64,000 nt of DNA, taken from positions 44,068,351 to 44,132,350 of the forward strand of contig CM032667.1 in assembly GCA_019095985.1 (NCBI GenBank). The letters are read 5' to 3'. This DNA is from Streblospio benedicti (lineage: Eukaryota > Annelida > Polychaeta > Spionida > Spionidae). A model generated the notes under the pieces. The model had not been told where the DNA came from, made no database searches, and worked only from the letters and a program-made list of their open reading frames with translations. Below are positions 1 through 14,659 of the stretch, piece after piece (the first letter of the stretch is position 1; each line of letters begins with the position of its first letter). The translations under genes and the position numbers were made by a program.

Positions 1-3000
1 TAATGTCTGCTGATTCGTTTGTTCTACCACGTCTTTACAGAAACCTGCAAAACAACCAAAAAGGATCAGCGGCTAAACATCTGGAGCAATGCTTAAAATC
101 TAGTTCCAACGTCATGTAATGTGTTATGAACATTATCAAAATATATATTGAGACAAAAACAGGAGGTTCAGTGACAACTGGAGAATGTCAGCGTGTCAGT
201 GATTGTAAATGCATCTGTTATCATTGCCACAGTGATAGCAGCAGGAGATGAAAGTCCATGGACCAGAGACACTTCAACGGTTTGAACGGTTCTCAGCAAC
301 TTGATATGTCACAGTCAGAACATGAGGGGAATATACAGTCATCTACATGATTTCAGAAATCTCAACTTGCTGGACATTCGGAAAGGCATAGTTATGACCC
401 GGGAGTCATGACACTTTTTTGTGTTCGCAATTACAACAATCTCAACAGCCACATTTCTTTTTGTGTGGATCAATTCCATTCCCACGCGATATACAAACAA
501 TACATAATGATGGCACAAACATTTTGTGATTGCAAAGGTAGTGGTACACATAGTAAACCTTTCATTTTCTCTCATCTCTGTTGTTCAAATGGCTACAGTA
601 CCCCCTGTTGCCTTCAAGTGATCAAGACTACAGGACCCTGGTAATGGTTTCACCATAATTACCCTTAATGACAATTTCAAATTAGCTAAAGCTGTTGGGC
701 TGTTGCTGCCTGCAAGCACTAGATCTGATTGGCCATACACGAACAACCCCTGCTGATTCCTGATAATGAGAGGTCATATCAATTATATCAATATTAAGTT
801 TAACCCCTTTCTACCATAAAATATACAAGGTTTAGTCCTTTTCTACCATAAAATAAATACTGGTCCTGTTAATGACCATGGAAGATCCTCCCTAACCTAA
901 GGCCCTTCCCAGCAACACCCCATTATACATGTACTACAGTATCTCCAAGCTGCCTATGAATGAGTCACTATTCTTCCATTTGGATGGTGGTATACAAATG
1001 AACCCTACAAATAATTGATTTGCCCTTTTTATATTATAATTCAAAAGTGCAATCTTTAGAATCTAGATATAACGAGTGGTGAAGTTTGAAATGCTTGATC
1101 AATTTATTTGAACTAAGCATATTAAACTCTAAAAAATCATTATGCAATGCATGTATACATAAATGTAAAAGGTATGTTTGATCTAATCTTGATGAACCTT
1201 TGAATCGAATATGTATAAACACAAGTGATATAAATATATACAAAAACATAAAAGAATGCAGCCAACTCAACTGGAGTTAAGTAATTGATATTCATTAGGA
1301 ATTTGTAAACTTGAAATAGATGTAACACCCAAAATTCACAATTTCAGTACTTAGACAGTGTGTTACATACAAGCAGCATGAGACTGATTCGTTACTATGC
1401 ACCATTAGGACACCGTTTCGTGGAAATCGCATGCAGCTGATGCTCTCATGGTATATAATTGATCGTAATCAATATGATTTATAAGGATAAATCATGATAA
1501 CATGATAAGGTTGGCCTACGAGGACTTTGAATCAATGATACACTACACAATATCACTAAAATTGATAGTCATGTGTTAATATTCCCCCCATTTGAATTTT
1601 GGATACCAAACCCAATTGTTATGTTGTTATTCAACCATTGTCAAACATCCAGAGCTGCTCTACCATTGGTAGCAACTCAGCAACTTCCTCAAAACAGAAT
1701 CTATAAAACACTACATGTATCAATTTACTGTACAAATACAAAATAACTGATTGCTCTTTAAAAATTTAGGAGTCTTATTTTTGAAAGAGCAATCCCCCAC
1801 CTCAAATCCAGAACAACAGTTATCAGATTCGAGCATTATGAATAATAAGAGACAGAACGAACACCCAGCAATAAATTTCTTGGGATAAACTTCCATACTC
1901 TCAATTTCAAACCTTGCACCAAGCAGCCTGTCAAGTATATACAGCCAAGGTACTTTGACCACCAGCTGATTTTACCCAGTAAATTGCCAGGCGAAGACTG
2001 ACACTTGGAACAAATGAATAGGACAGTGAAAACAAAAATTCAGATGAAACAAAAATACCTGGCTGCAACAAACGTTCCACATCAATTCTATTTCAATTCA
2101 CCTGATCACATGACCAGTATGTTGCATGGGCCTCTTTGAACCCCTCATATTTGTCTTTTATTAATCAACTAGAGCCTGAGTGCAATTGCAATTGTAAGAG
2201 GGAAGTTTTCTGTCAGCCTGCATGTTTAGATTTGTCAAGCTGCCTTTGTAGCTTTTAGGACACCTTGGAAAACAAGATGGGTGTGTTCATCTTTTTCATT
2301 AAAAAAAAACCATAACATAAAGATGTCCATACATTATTCAAACTTACACCAATTTGTAAGACTTGTTCATAAAAAGTGCCTTTGACATTAAGAATGAGGG
2401 GAAAAAATATGTTAATGCATGCTCACAACTCTATTTTTCGCTGTCAGAAGACTTGGTTGCCACGGTAACCAAAATGACTGCAGTTAATTTCTCAGGAGAA
2501 GCTGAGGTAATAAGGCAGCCAGGCAGGACCATTTTCCCCCCCTAAAGATTTAGTGGCAAATTATTCTTATTCCTTTGAATCCTTTCTATCTCTTTACACA
2601 TTGACATTTGTCTTTCAGCTATTCAGACCCACTGAAATTGGACAGAACTATAGTGAGTTTATGCAACAGTTTCCTTTCAACTACTTTCAAGGAAATAGTT
2701 GGACAACTGCTATGATAAAAGTCTATGCCCTTCAGGTTTAAAACTTGCATGAAGCAGAGAACAGAACCTCAGGCTACATTAGTATAGCACAGAAGCCAAC
2801 AAAGCTGCACACTGTAGTGTAAAGTGATAGAGAGAAGAACCAGTAACAGTTGCCAGCAGCAGCTTTGTTTATCAGGCCCCAAATCTGAAATGTGGTAGTT
2901 TATGCTGAGAGCCAGCTGCTGCTAGTGAGGCCCAATAGTGCAAGCTTTATAATGCCACAATCATGGCTCTTTACATCTCATTCTTTCCCTTTGAATGGAT

Positions 3001-6000
3001 GGTTCCTGTGAATGGTCTTGGCAGAAGTAGAAACATCATACCTGAAAATTCAATTCAGTGGTGGTCTTCATATACATGTGGTTCTTGGGAGAGAAAATAA
3101 TCATCACAAGTTGTAGACTTCTGAGGAATCTGATAATAACCAAGGCCAGCAAAAATTATAAGTTATAGAAAATCCAATTGAAGTTGCTTCTATTAAATGT
3201 GATAGTAGAGGTAAAACACCATTTAGCCTGTGGTAATGGTTACTGCATGGAGCCACAGCTTGTATGTAGAATCAAGCCAGTAAGAATAAAGAAGACTGCA
3301 TGTTGCATGTCAAATGGTCCAGAATACATGCATAGAAAATTATCATATGTCTAAATGTATTTTCCCTAAGAATCAATGCAAACATTTTAGAAAAGTCTAT
3401 TTATTCTTCTCAACTGATTGCCTAATAGTTTTACCAGGATAAAAAAACACTTATTTGAGTATTAAATTGAATTGGCATTTTGCCACGTTTTGCCACACAA
3501 AAAAACTTGGCCACATAAACAGTTGCCCTTCCAACAACCTTCAAACTAGTGGGGCAGCCACAGCCAGTAAAACATTGACCGAGATAGGCCGAGCCCATGG
3601 TGGTGCTGGATGCACTTGATATTTTACATGGTGTGGACACCTCATTCCACTGCTCAAATCCTGCTTGTGAGCGACTTGGGATTTAAAATGTTCACAACCA
3701 AATCCACTCGCTCAGAGCTGCATGCTGAGCACATATAGACCCATCTGGCACCAACTAATCTCCTACTTCAGCCAAAGTCCACCACCTAATTTTGAACTGC
3801 CAATACTTTTATTACAAAACGAATTGAAGTTAACATCTTTTGGCTCTAAATCAAACGTACACAGAGCCAGGGAGAGAGAGAACTAGGCAAAGAAAGCAAT
3901 ATTTATTACGATTTGTTGGTTGAGTCCTCGATAACCATGACTAGAGTTGCCAAGCAGAACATGGAAGTTTATCTAAGAACGATGTTCTCAGCAACATGAT
4001 GATATTCCAGTTATTTTGCTTATTAGTTACTTTGCTAGCAGGGAGCGGCAGATGTCATGCAAATACAAGTCCTCAAGCAATTTTTTAAAACTCAACTGCC
4101 AATTATGAAATTGGATCTATATGAATCACAAGTGACATACATGTATGTGTACCTAGGCAGCTAGCAAGGTTATATAAATGTTCTTATGAAATTTTATTAT
4201 TAAACGCTTTAAGAAACAATCATGGTAATCAAATTAAATTACCTGTATTTTCACAAATCTTCTAACAGGCAAATTTACAAATATATAAAACAACAGTGAG
4301 CTAAATATTAAATAAGAAAGGATCACACAACAAAATGCGTGTCACTAGACAAGCCCTGCCACGTCTCACCACAGACATTGATAGCATATACTGGCCAATA
4401 TCAAATACACTCTGTAAAATGAAAACTCCTAGGCAGAAAGCTCTGATTTGTTGCCCCCACTCTGCTAGTCTATTGGCTAGAGACTGTTTATTCACAGCTA
4501 AAAGCTCACACAATGTTTATTCCAGGTCATGTCACTGTTTATTAGGCAAGCAATCAAGTCATATTGTGCAAACAATATTTGTAGTACAAATAGGATGGAA
4601 ATTTGTTATGAGGTTCACTTAGTCATATGCTGTTGCAGGAAAAGCAGGTGAAGACAAAGGCAAACTGAAAATTTCACAGGTGCTTTTTCAGAAGAGATTG
4701 GGCTTTAATTTGAATTGAATCTTCAATGTAAGGAAAGGCATGTCCAATCATGTTGGCAAAAACAACAACACTCAGAAAATGGTCAATAGCAGTGAGGATA
4801 TAGTAGTCTGGTCTGGTGTTGTAGGAACCATACACACAGTACAGAATGCACCAACACTAAGCTTGTACTTCAAAGGAGGGACAGAAAACATTAGTTGGTA
4901 ACTAAGTTTGCAGAAACCATTAGGCAGTAGATTAGGGCCTGTCTTTACAAGTATTCACCATCACATGTCAATAACATGTATATAGGTTTTAATGTAATAA
5001 AATAATATATATATATAGCCCAAACCATGTGGCATCAGTGTACAACATACATACATGTGCTTAGCAAGTTGACGTGACAGGCTTCCTTTTTCACTTCAAT
5101 TTGTACAGCGATTGAATCATTAAATGTGCATGAATTCTATGAATACAACAAAGAAGGGCCAAGCAACTACACTGGATGCAAAAATTGACATGAAACCAAA
5201 AAGATGCCCATGAGAATGTATAACTGGCTGGATGCATTTGTGGATCAAAATGTGTCAGTGGACATCAATGCTTCAGTGTGGTACACATAAGACAGGATCA
5301 ATAGCTGTATTGGTCATGGCAGCAGACCCAGCAATTCTGGTAAACAACCTGATTCTGATCCATGGCTCTTTATACAGCTTTGATTTTGTTTGTGATCAAT
5401 TCACTTGGGCTTTGTTGCCGATGTCACGCTATATCGACGGCCTTTAAGAGCAGCAAAAGGATCAAAGCACAAATTACATGTAGACAGAATCCCCTATTTG
5501 AATGCTTCTCAACAGCAATCCATAGCGAAGGACACAAAGCTTTATTATATATGAAATAAATGAACAAACGAACAATGGAATGATCAGAGAGCACATTATT
5601 ATTCAATAAAAACCGCTTCCATATGTCCATGGACTCCATATAATTGTGGTTTGCATGCAAATTTGCAGCCTGTAGTTTCAACAGTAAGCTGTCGGGTCAT
5701 TAGCATGTCAGCATTACACTAATTTGGGTTATCTGACAATTCAGGTAGAGTAATTTATACCAACTAACATGCAAGTAACTCTCGTTACTTGCCAAACGTG
5801 TAGTTTAAGTTAACACGGTGTATATACATGTACATTAAGTTTTCAAATCAAATTTAATACATGTACTTCACTCTCAAAATCATGATTTCATATATTGACT
5901 GCTGCTAAAAGTTATAAGATTTTCATCAATCTTTTATGTAAAAAACAAACGAGAAAACATTAGCTTTATAGAGAACTTGCTAAGTATTGTAATAGGAACT

Positions 6001-9000
6001 GTACGTTCAGCCAAATATCACAAACTTTTTATCAAAACAAGTGACAGTCATGTGATATATATAAATGAACATACAAAACCTCAACAGAATAAAAAGCAAA
6101 GGACACAAAGTTCATCATCTACTATTCCGGTTTGTTTAGTGATTTTGTTGTATTTCTATTAGCTATTTATTATGAAACTTTGGTGCTATGGTATATTAAT
6201 ATTTCATAAATATTGTTTTCAAAATGATGCCAGTTAACTAGAAATGAACTAAAACTGTAAAGCACTGCAAATGCATTAAATAAATGCCGAAAATGATGAC
6301 TGACACACTGCTTGCTTTCTGTATTTTTGCCTGTTTACAATCAAAGCAAGCATTGATGAAAATGTCACCAGGCAAATTTCTAATTCCAAGCCCTGTGCCT
6401 GTTACATTGTATCAAGAATTACCCTGCCAATATTATACCAAGCACTCAATGAGGTGTGCAGCATAGTACTTTACATTATAAAGTAAGTCTGTTTCACACA
6501 ACCCAGAATGTACAAACATTCTGCATGAATGAGAACTAAAATTCAACAAACTGACATAGACCCGGCAGCATGAGGTACCTGGGACGCATAACGTATGGGA
6601 AGGATGTACAATGAATACCAACGATAAGATAATGGAACTTGTTTCAGTGAATGCATTCCATGCCAAGGTACTTGGTTCATGACAGTAGTCACATTTCACA
6701 TGTTCCATACATAAAGGTTGTTATTAATGACTACATTTTCCATTTCCTTAGGAAGGAAAAGGACATTTTCATAAAAGAACTTCTGTATGTCTTTTAGTTA
6801 ATATTTAGACATAAAATTAGTCTCAATATGGTTGCAAGAAAATAATAAAACGATTCTGTTCAAATGTTATTGTGTTTAGCAAAATGGAAAAAACTTCATA
6901 GGAAAGCCCTTTTATAAGCACAGTTAATGTTAAGGTCTCTTTTACAGATATAGCCCTGCATTAATAAACATTTACACTTTTATCTTGCAGTCAGTTTGCA
7001 TTGAGCTGCTGCCGGTCTGAGAAAATATTCTCCATCTGAGCAACTCCTGTGCTGCTGCTGCTTTCACTTGTCCCTTATCCTTCTCTGTCTATCTTCAACT
7101 CCGTTTCTATCATTTGCCACATCTCATGTTAATTTGGCCAGACATTGTAATACAGGGTCAGAAAAAAAACATCACAACAATATTGGACTAAATCAAACTC
7201 TAATTATTACTCTTTATTATTCTAAGATCATGCAATGTTGTTTGAAGACAAGTTTTTTTTCATCACTGCGCAGCACAATATTAAACTGTAGACTTGCAAG
7301 CCTGGCACAGAACAAAATAATAGCAAACTATAAGGTTTTTAGTAGTCTGACTTAAAAAATGTTCTGAATGCTTTTCATCTGCACACAGAAAATATTCTAT
7401 ATTTATATATGGAACATTATCTGCCAAAACAAAGAACACCATTTGATTGTTCCCAGCTTTAAGACAGACATTTACTAAGTACACTGACTAAAAACATTTT
7501 ACTTCATACATCAACAATGACATGAGGACTGATTTTTTACATAGCTTCAGCTGGGTTTTTTTTACACAAAGACTGCAGCTATCCTTGGACATCACCAGGG
7601 ACAACTTAGTGGGTGATAAAAGCCTTAATATACCAATATTTCTTACTGGAAGCAAACATCACATTCAGCACAGACAGATGAAGTCAGACCCAGGTCTCAA
7701 GAGCAGCAGACAAAACAATTCATTTGGGCATTTATTCACTGGGATTCTTCGAAATGTCGACAGCGCCATAAAGGTCACTGGAGCATTTCCCCCACCCAGA
7801 TCGTATCTACACAAATGCAATACAACGGTGCCCCATAGACACACAGCAAATAATATCTAGTATACATACAGCAAATATCAGAGAAATGTTTTATGCACGA
7901 TTTGGATGCCACCTAAGTTACAATTGGGAAGGTTTGTATTCACATTATAATGTCTGTCCATTATTAAGCAGCAAACCTATTCACCATGGTCACAGGTGAC
8001 AGGTTTCTATACAGGGAATCAATATCATCATGGTGCTGGCACAGGTATATTTAGTAATGCATTTGAAACCCATGTATCAAGTCAAGCCAACCAACCGAAA
8101 TTTGAGAACATATATTAGAAAACTATATTATACAATAAATATGCAGTTTAAACACACATATAAATGAGCACAGGTTAAAAAAACTTACGGTACATGATAC
8201 CAGGCTTCTTTGTCATTGGCATTTAGTTAATACAAAAACACCAAAAATCTCACTCAAAGGTAAAATGGTGTTTTCATATCAGTCATAATCCAAATTTTGG
8301 GACTATTTCAAAAGTAATCAATGTACAATTTTAAAAAAAAATAAATCAAAGGATATGATTTAAGTCTTTTAACAAGTTTAAATATCTAATATTACTACAT
8401 TATATTATCTAAAATTTTTAATTGTGCAGTAATAAAAGATAAATCCGAATATCATTAGGACTAAGCAAACTACACTTAACACTCAAGAGGATTTTTAGGA
8501 AACTAACAAATATTTATGAAATTTTCACTGCTGTTGACAGAATAATCAAAATACCCTGATAAAAAGTTATAAAATAAACATTTAGATTTTAATTATGATA
8601 TGAAAACACCAGGAAAGTACTTGATTTGAAGGGGATACTGTTGGTACACGGCTGTTTAACGAATATAATCCACACACGAGCTCTGTGCAACTTACAAATT
8701 ATTTGTGAAGTCAGTGTAAGAAATGCCAAGAATAAGGGGACAAAACCACAATATATAGAAAGGTGTTATTTATTCCACATACAAGTAGCTGAAACGAAGC
8801 ACAGGCTGAAATAAAAATGTTTATCCAGTTTTTCATGGACGCTGCAGTAGGATGAACGTCGAAGCAACAAAAGCAAGTGATATACATGTTACTCCAATCT
8901 AGATCTATATGTGCTTACGCTCGGGTTATCCAAAATTATTGAGTAGAAAATCAACAAACTAAAGCTATAATTCCAATATCGCATATATCTCATCAGGCCA

Positions 9001-9588
9001 TCTAATTCTACGTAAAAGTTATTAACTTAATAAATTATCCAGTGTATATCCAATGTCATTCATGGTCAGTATAGAAAAAAATAAATTAAAATAATCCTTT
9101 TTTTCGTTATCAACTAGAAACTTGAGTCTGAGTTTTAGAGTGTAATCCATAAAGCGATTATCTCTAATCATCCCAAGCTTGAATTAAATAAATGATTACC
9201 TGATATCCAATCTGTTAATTACTATCCAATCTTGGGCCATCAATCGATATCCCAGTGATGGGGTCTCTGCTCATTGTATCCACAAGATCTTGGAAGTATC
9301 CACAAATTTACTAGCTATTCATACATTGGCAACTACACTGACCTCACTTTAACAAACCCGTACGACAATGTACAAGATGCTTCGAAAAGACAACAAAAAA
9401 CACGCACAACAGCACGACACCTGAACAAAACGCACTATATCCAAAACGCAGTTGGTTGGCTTGAACAAAAGAAAAAAAAGACCAATGAGAGGATACGATA
9501 AGATTAATGGAACATTCTACTCAATTACTGATCTAGCCCTTACAAACTTTGATACCTCGCGCCCTATCCGTCAAGTACATGTACTTAC
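1..9588. other. Gene-poor AT-rich stretch
   Basis: I see no coding region here that I can support. Open frames are all short (under about 115 codons), have no recognisable domain and lie in AT-rich sequence. It may be intron or downstream sequence of the minus-strand SPEN-like gene whose exon lies at 9589-9802, because the next exons of that gene must lie at lower coordinates. No tRNA, rRNA or long repeat was recognised; there is only a short (AT)n run near 5000-5018. Confidence 0.5.
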
Positions 9589-9802
9589 CCGTCGCGGGCG
9601 CCTCGCGGGTCAGCTTTGTAGGCGCCGCGCTTGGCCGCATCCAGACCCGCTCTCGCTGTACTGTGTCTGTAGCGGGGTGCCGTCTATGACGTTCTCAGAC
9701 AAGTGCGCCTTCTCGGCAGACTTGATGTCCATGAACGCCACGATGGCAGCACGAGGGCCCCCATTGTCGGGCAAAATAGTCACCTGCTGGATTTTGCCAT
9801 AT
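9589..9802 (-). CDS. SPEN: SPEN-like RNA-binding protein, one internal exon (RRM1 C-terminal part)
   Basis: This is a single minus-strand exon of 214 bases. Upstream is a clean acceptor (TATTTTCAG) and downstream a strong donor (GTAAGTAC). It encodes the second half of an RRM: YGKIQQVTILP, then the RNP1-like strand VAFMDIKSAEKAH and TQYSESG. This matches the first RRM of SPEN/split ends, where the motif is VDIKSAQKAH. SPEN proteins are nuclear RNA-binding repressors with several RRMs and a C-terminal SPOC domain. The frame runs into a stop after TQYSESG, while the next frame stays open to the donor and reads GLDAAKRGAYKADPRGARDG, which fits the GLD segment after RRM1 in SPEN. One base therefore seems lost or gained near 9645-9655, either a sequencing error or decay. 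No other SPEN exon was found in the window. The family call is good; whether the gene is live is unknown. Confidence 0.65.
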
Positions 9803-12021
9803 CTGAAAATACAACGATTGTCACTGTCTTAACTATCTACTAACTGCTCACAGCAACAGGACGTTATTTGCACTCACATAAATAAGTTTCAAGCAGCCAG
9901 GTGATACGATAATTTATTATGAAGTGTGCACATATTCATATTTATTTAGTATTGGCTTGTAAGACTTCAAAAACAATGAGTGTGTTTTGGAACATAAAAA
10001 TATGCTGTGTGTTGTTTCATACAACTATTTCCATACCAAATGCATTTGACACAACCACATTTTTACGTAATTTTTAAGAGCACTGAATTGGATAATCAAA
10101 ATAACACATTCCTAATTAGTTGGTAAATTGTATAGCATGAATTATATTAGCCGAGGCATTGATTTAAATATCTGAAATGACTGGTTGATTCTGAAGGAAT
10201 GGAGCCTTCCTCTAGGTCTATAATATTACATTTACTGCGAATAGACACGAAATGCTAATGCTGTACACTAGTTGGAATTTTCAAAACTATATTCACAGAA
10301 ATGCTAAAAATAGCAATGTAACCCTCATGATGAACAACAACTACCTCAGAGCTAACCATACTTTCTAAGCAAAAAATAAGCTTAATTCAATGTTGTCGAA
10401 GGCATGAAAAAGACGAACATGGATAAACAGGAAGTGTTCACACGACACTTCAAACCAACGACCATCACATCAATAGCATAAAAAAGTCCTCTTCAGAATC
10501 CAGCCTCCCAGTCGATCCTTAAATGTCAGCTCTGACGTCAAATAAGCTCAGCCAAAGACTCATGAGCACCAGGGAAAGGAGTAAATCCCCAACACAGCCC
10601 AGCTCCAAAAGGTTTTTCGTTAATGTATTTTAATGTGTTTTTAGGTGTCGCATTTTCTCTTATCACACATAGGACATAGCTGTTTGATGTGGTGAATAAC
10701 CATTGAGGCGATTTCTTTTTTTACATGCATTTGGGTTATGTAGGTTTCTTGAATAAAAATCATGACATAAATTACATCTATGCTTGCATATTTCTAATTA
10801 GAGTTGTCAGCCGAAACATCTGAAAAGCTCATTCAACAACTACGTAATGTGCCCTGAATTCGGGCGCCTAATAGCAATAAATGCACATTCTTGGAATTCA
10901 ATATTCATATTCCTTTGCATCTATAGATTTTGAATACATCAACACTTAATGATACACAACATAATCTTAATTAAAGTATATTTATTTTATATATATAAGA
11001 ACATAAGCAAGCTCATTAACCCTATGAAAGCAAAGTACAGATGTGTTTTAAAGCCATTGACAAGCCGAAAAATAAATTGCAGAAAAACTGCCAAAAGACT
11101 GTCAATTATTAATTTTACGTCACCAGCAAGAATGATTCCTAGGCACAAATATTGCATATTTATATCTGGAATCTCATGCATGTATATAAAATTGACACTG
11201 TTTCTGATTTTTCCTGTTAGAGCTAATAAGCTGTCCAAACTAGATGCCAGGCATAAGAAATTTGTTAAGACAAGTGTCACGCTGAATTTTAAATAATGTA
11301 ATATCATCAGTTTTTATAATCGTAGTACTACGGACTGCACCAGAATGACACAGAAATGTAGCGAAATTGGAGGAATCCGCATAATACAACGTAATAAATT
11401 GAAAAATTTCATAATAAAGTTTTCGATCATTATGATTTCTTGGAACTACACAATCACTGGTATTCGCCATTTTCACAGTATTAGTGACAGAAGTGGTTCA
11501 CTTTGTGCAAAAGTTCAAGTAGATCATATCAAAGAAACAACAAATGCATTTACGAAACCACATAAGAAAACTGAACCGACCTCGGTTGATTGAAATGGTG
11601 TTTCTGTACTTGCATTATACATACATACACATCACCCAGTCGCTAAAACCGGCCATGCACATAAACCGTGAATGATACGTATGACGTAAAATTTAGTGAG
11701 CAACTACAAGGAAAGTTAATGTCATACGTACAATTCACGGATTGCGTGTATGGCCAAACTGTGCGATTGATGTTCAACAGATTTTCATCCAATACACAAT
11801 AGGATGGTTCATTTTAAGGAAATGTTTCTAAACGGCCCCGTAAAAATTGAATCGAAATTCAGAGTTTCACATGAAAAAACTGTAACATTAACACCTTGGC
11901 GAACTTGTACATATCATGTGATCCGGTATCCAAGATACAATAAGATGGGGCATGGATGACGAATAATATGATAAATTCTTCTTCAAAATGTTCTACTTCG
12001 TCACAAGATGGCTGATCTCAC
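9803..12021. other. Non-coding AT-rich stretch
   Basis: Probably intron if the SPEN-like gene extends upstream on the minus strand. Overlapping short open frames on both strands around 10950-11590 have no domain and AT-driven composition. I recognise no repeat or RNA gene. Confidence 0.4.
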
Positions 12022-12146
12022 CAAAAAACGGTATTTCCCAGAAATCAGCCTTATGCAGCGCTGCTATAGAATCGTTAAGAGCGCTCTTGATAAAGGCTGA
12101 TTGGGATTCCTTAGCAGTGTCAACGTAGTTTTGCTGGCGATTGAAC
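12022..12146 (-). CDS. Possible coding exon, unrecognised
   Basis: On the minus strand this 125-base block has an acceptor-like TATTCTTAG and a good donor GTGAG. In one frame it is open throughout and reads FNRQQNYVDTAKESQSAF, then a serine/alanine-rich stretch ending DFWEIPFFG. The composition (Q, K, S, D, E with few Cys or Phe runs) looks more protein-like than its surroundings. No domain is recognised and no neighbouring exon could be joined. It lies upstream of the SPEN-like exon on the same strand but does not resemble the first part of an RRM. It could be chance. Confidence 0.25.
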
Positions 12147-14659
12147 CTAAGAATACAGCGTTCAAGGCTAAAAATAGATATCAGTGTATGACGTTGACGA
12201 GTCTAGTTTCACATTTGTATAACGTCTCTGTGAATAGCTGGTTTCACGAGGATTCCAACCATGTATGACAAGCCATGGTTTTGCGAACACAAATAACATT
12301 ATTTCAGGGCTCAAAATTGCAGCAGATAATGCGTGTTTGATGGGTTAATATTCGTTCACACTAATAGAATTAAAATATTAACACTATGCTGCTTATTTAC
12401 TGCTAGAAATACATCGAAATGACAAGGTAAAGTTGTTGTTGACACACCGGAATTTGAGACTAGAACCACGAGTGTTTACATACGAACATGGTAGTCAAAC
12501 TCGAACAGTTTTTTGAGTGAGCCTGTTGACTTTTGCCGACTGTTGGCGTATAGAAGTAATTTACGTATGTCGACTTTTGTCGACAAATGGCGTCCAAGGG
12601 GTTAAGTACCAACAATAAGTATCAGATACGACGTAACGTCAGCAGATCATAACGTCACTAAATTGTTCATGTGACGACCTGCTAACATAAGTTGAGGTGT
12701 TCGCGTGCGCATCTAGCATTAGAATTCTTCGGACGAAAGTTGAATTTACCTTCGGTTCACAATAAATGAACAGTTATTTTTATGAAACTATCTAAAAGTA
12801 GTCATGTAATTTGATGACGCAAGCTAAAATTGAATTATTCTAAACAATTTTGAATTTAATTTCAACACAAGAAGAAACTAAACAGCAACAATAATGTTCC
12901 AAGCTGTCCTCCTTTATTTTAGTTATATTTCAGTAATTACAAAAGTTTTGGTAAATTGGAAATGAATGAGGCTACTCTACTGATAATTTGCAATTTGTCA
13001 ATGTACAAAAAATGCTTGTATCGAGAAGAGCGGTACCGTTATATAAAATGAAATTGGCAATCCCTTGTCTAAAATGACAGTGGAAGTCAAAATTTGACTT
13101 TGGCCAAGTTCAAAATGTTCTACATGTAACTTGCAATAGCGACGAGGTCTGCCAGAATACACAAAATTTAGTTATATTTCAACACTAAATTATACACGAA
13201 ACCGCTCACGAAGACATTTCAAAATCGGGCGAACGAAATTGACATTACTATAGACTCGAAAGGCATATATCGCGGAACCGAATATGTTTTGTAAATATCT
13301 TAAAATATCGTTAGAAATATACATAGTTTTGTCACTAGACGAGGAAGCAGGTGCTATTGCAGCCGCCAATTTTGCAAACGACAAACTTCTCGCTTACCGT
13401 CCAAAATGTTCACTTATCCGATCTTCTGCAACGTTGTCAGGTAAATTTCCGACCCATAAGTATCTAGTCTGTCGAACCATGTTTGAATCCAACACTTATT
13501 TTGTGGCATATTGCTATTATTTACATGTTTTCATGTCTGGTTTTATAATCAAACCGAACTGACCAGCGTGGCTCGTAGTACACACTGTGACGTCACGAGC
13601 TGCGCAGAACAGTCTAGTTTTGGGGGTCATTACGCAGCGTGACCTAAAAATGGCTTCCTGGGGAGGACACAAGTCAAAACTGCCAGCATATTTTCAAACG
13701 AGTTCCTCTTAATAATTGAAATACCTAGTTAATATATTCATTTTATAAAGCAGCATATAATATTATTTTCAAATGCTCATATTTTCATTTCCATTGTAAT
13801 GCCCAAACTTCACGTGAAATTGTGAGTGTAATTCCTCCCTATTCCATGCTCAAATGATTGACAGAAGAAGGGACAAGTGAAAGTTGCTAATTACTCATTT
13901 TCTTTGATTATGCTAGATAGATCATGTTTAGAAAAAGTGCTTCTGCGTATTTCAGAACGTATCAGTACATTGTCTTACTAAAAGATCATCAATCAGCTTA
14001 AAAGAGTGGTCCGGTTCATGGTTGAAATGATTGCGTAGCACTGTTCTTTCATTCTTCTTTCTCTCGTTCAAAACGCGTCTGCCTGATGTTGTTGAATGCA
14101 AAATATATCACACGTATTTCAATTATGAAGTCCGATGTTTCTACTAGTTTACAATTTATAGCAAAATTATATGACATGGGTTGTTTGTGCATGCATGTGG
14201 TGCGGTTATTTCTTAGTCAAGCGTGAAGGCACACTTGTTAAAATCTTTTTAACATGTCATGTGAAAGTTGCAACTAGATCTACACGGGCACATAATTGTA
14301 CGTAGACTCTAGTACTACGTACCGTACCAACTAGAGTCCGAGATATGTGAGGCTTCCTTGATATCACATACGGGTATGCCGCTCACCCCTACCCCCTCCA
14401 AACCCTCTAAAATCTACCTCTTTTTTCTGACAAAGGATGTGAGATCCTTTCATCTGAAATTTTATGGTCACCACTTTTTATCCGTATGGTTAAGGTACTT
14501 ACTCTGAGGGACCAGGGAAATTTGAAGAATGTTGCTGGATTGAAATTGCACTAAGTGGAAGAGATGCTCGTAGAGGAATGTCTCTTTAGATGACACAACA
14601 GTGATGCTGTAAATACATCCAAGCTCTTCCTAGGTATGAGGGTCTAGATGGGGGGGGGG
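12147..14659. other. Non-coding stretch with a CRE-like site
   Basis: I see no supportable gene. A TGACGTCA word (CREB/ATF-type site) occurs near 13589 in somewhat CpG-richer DNA (13560-13640). That would fit a promoter for something on the minus strand, but nothing confirms it. A 64-codon minus-strand frame at 13190-13384 has no domain. Confidence 0.35.

Noticed and set aside
2619-2735. Plus-strand block between TTTCAG and GTTTAA, open in one frame (LFRPTEIGQNYSEFMQQ...)
   Set aside because: The donor is weak, no domain is recognised and no partner exon fits; could be chance.
3431-3640. Minus-strand frame tested as a further SPEN or RBM15-type RRM
   Set aside because: No RNP motifs align in any frame.
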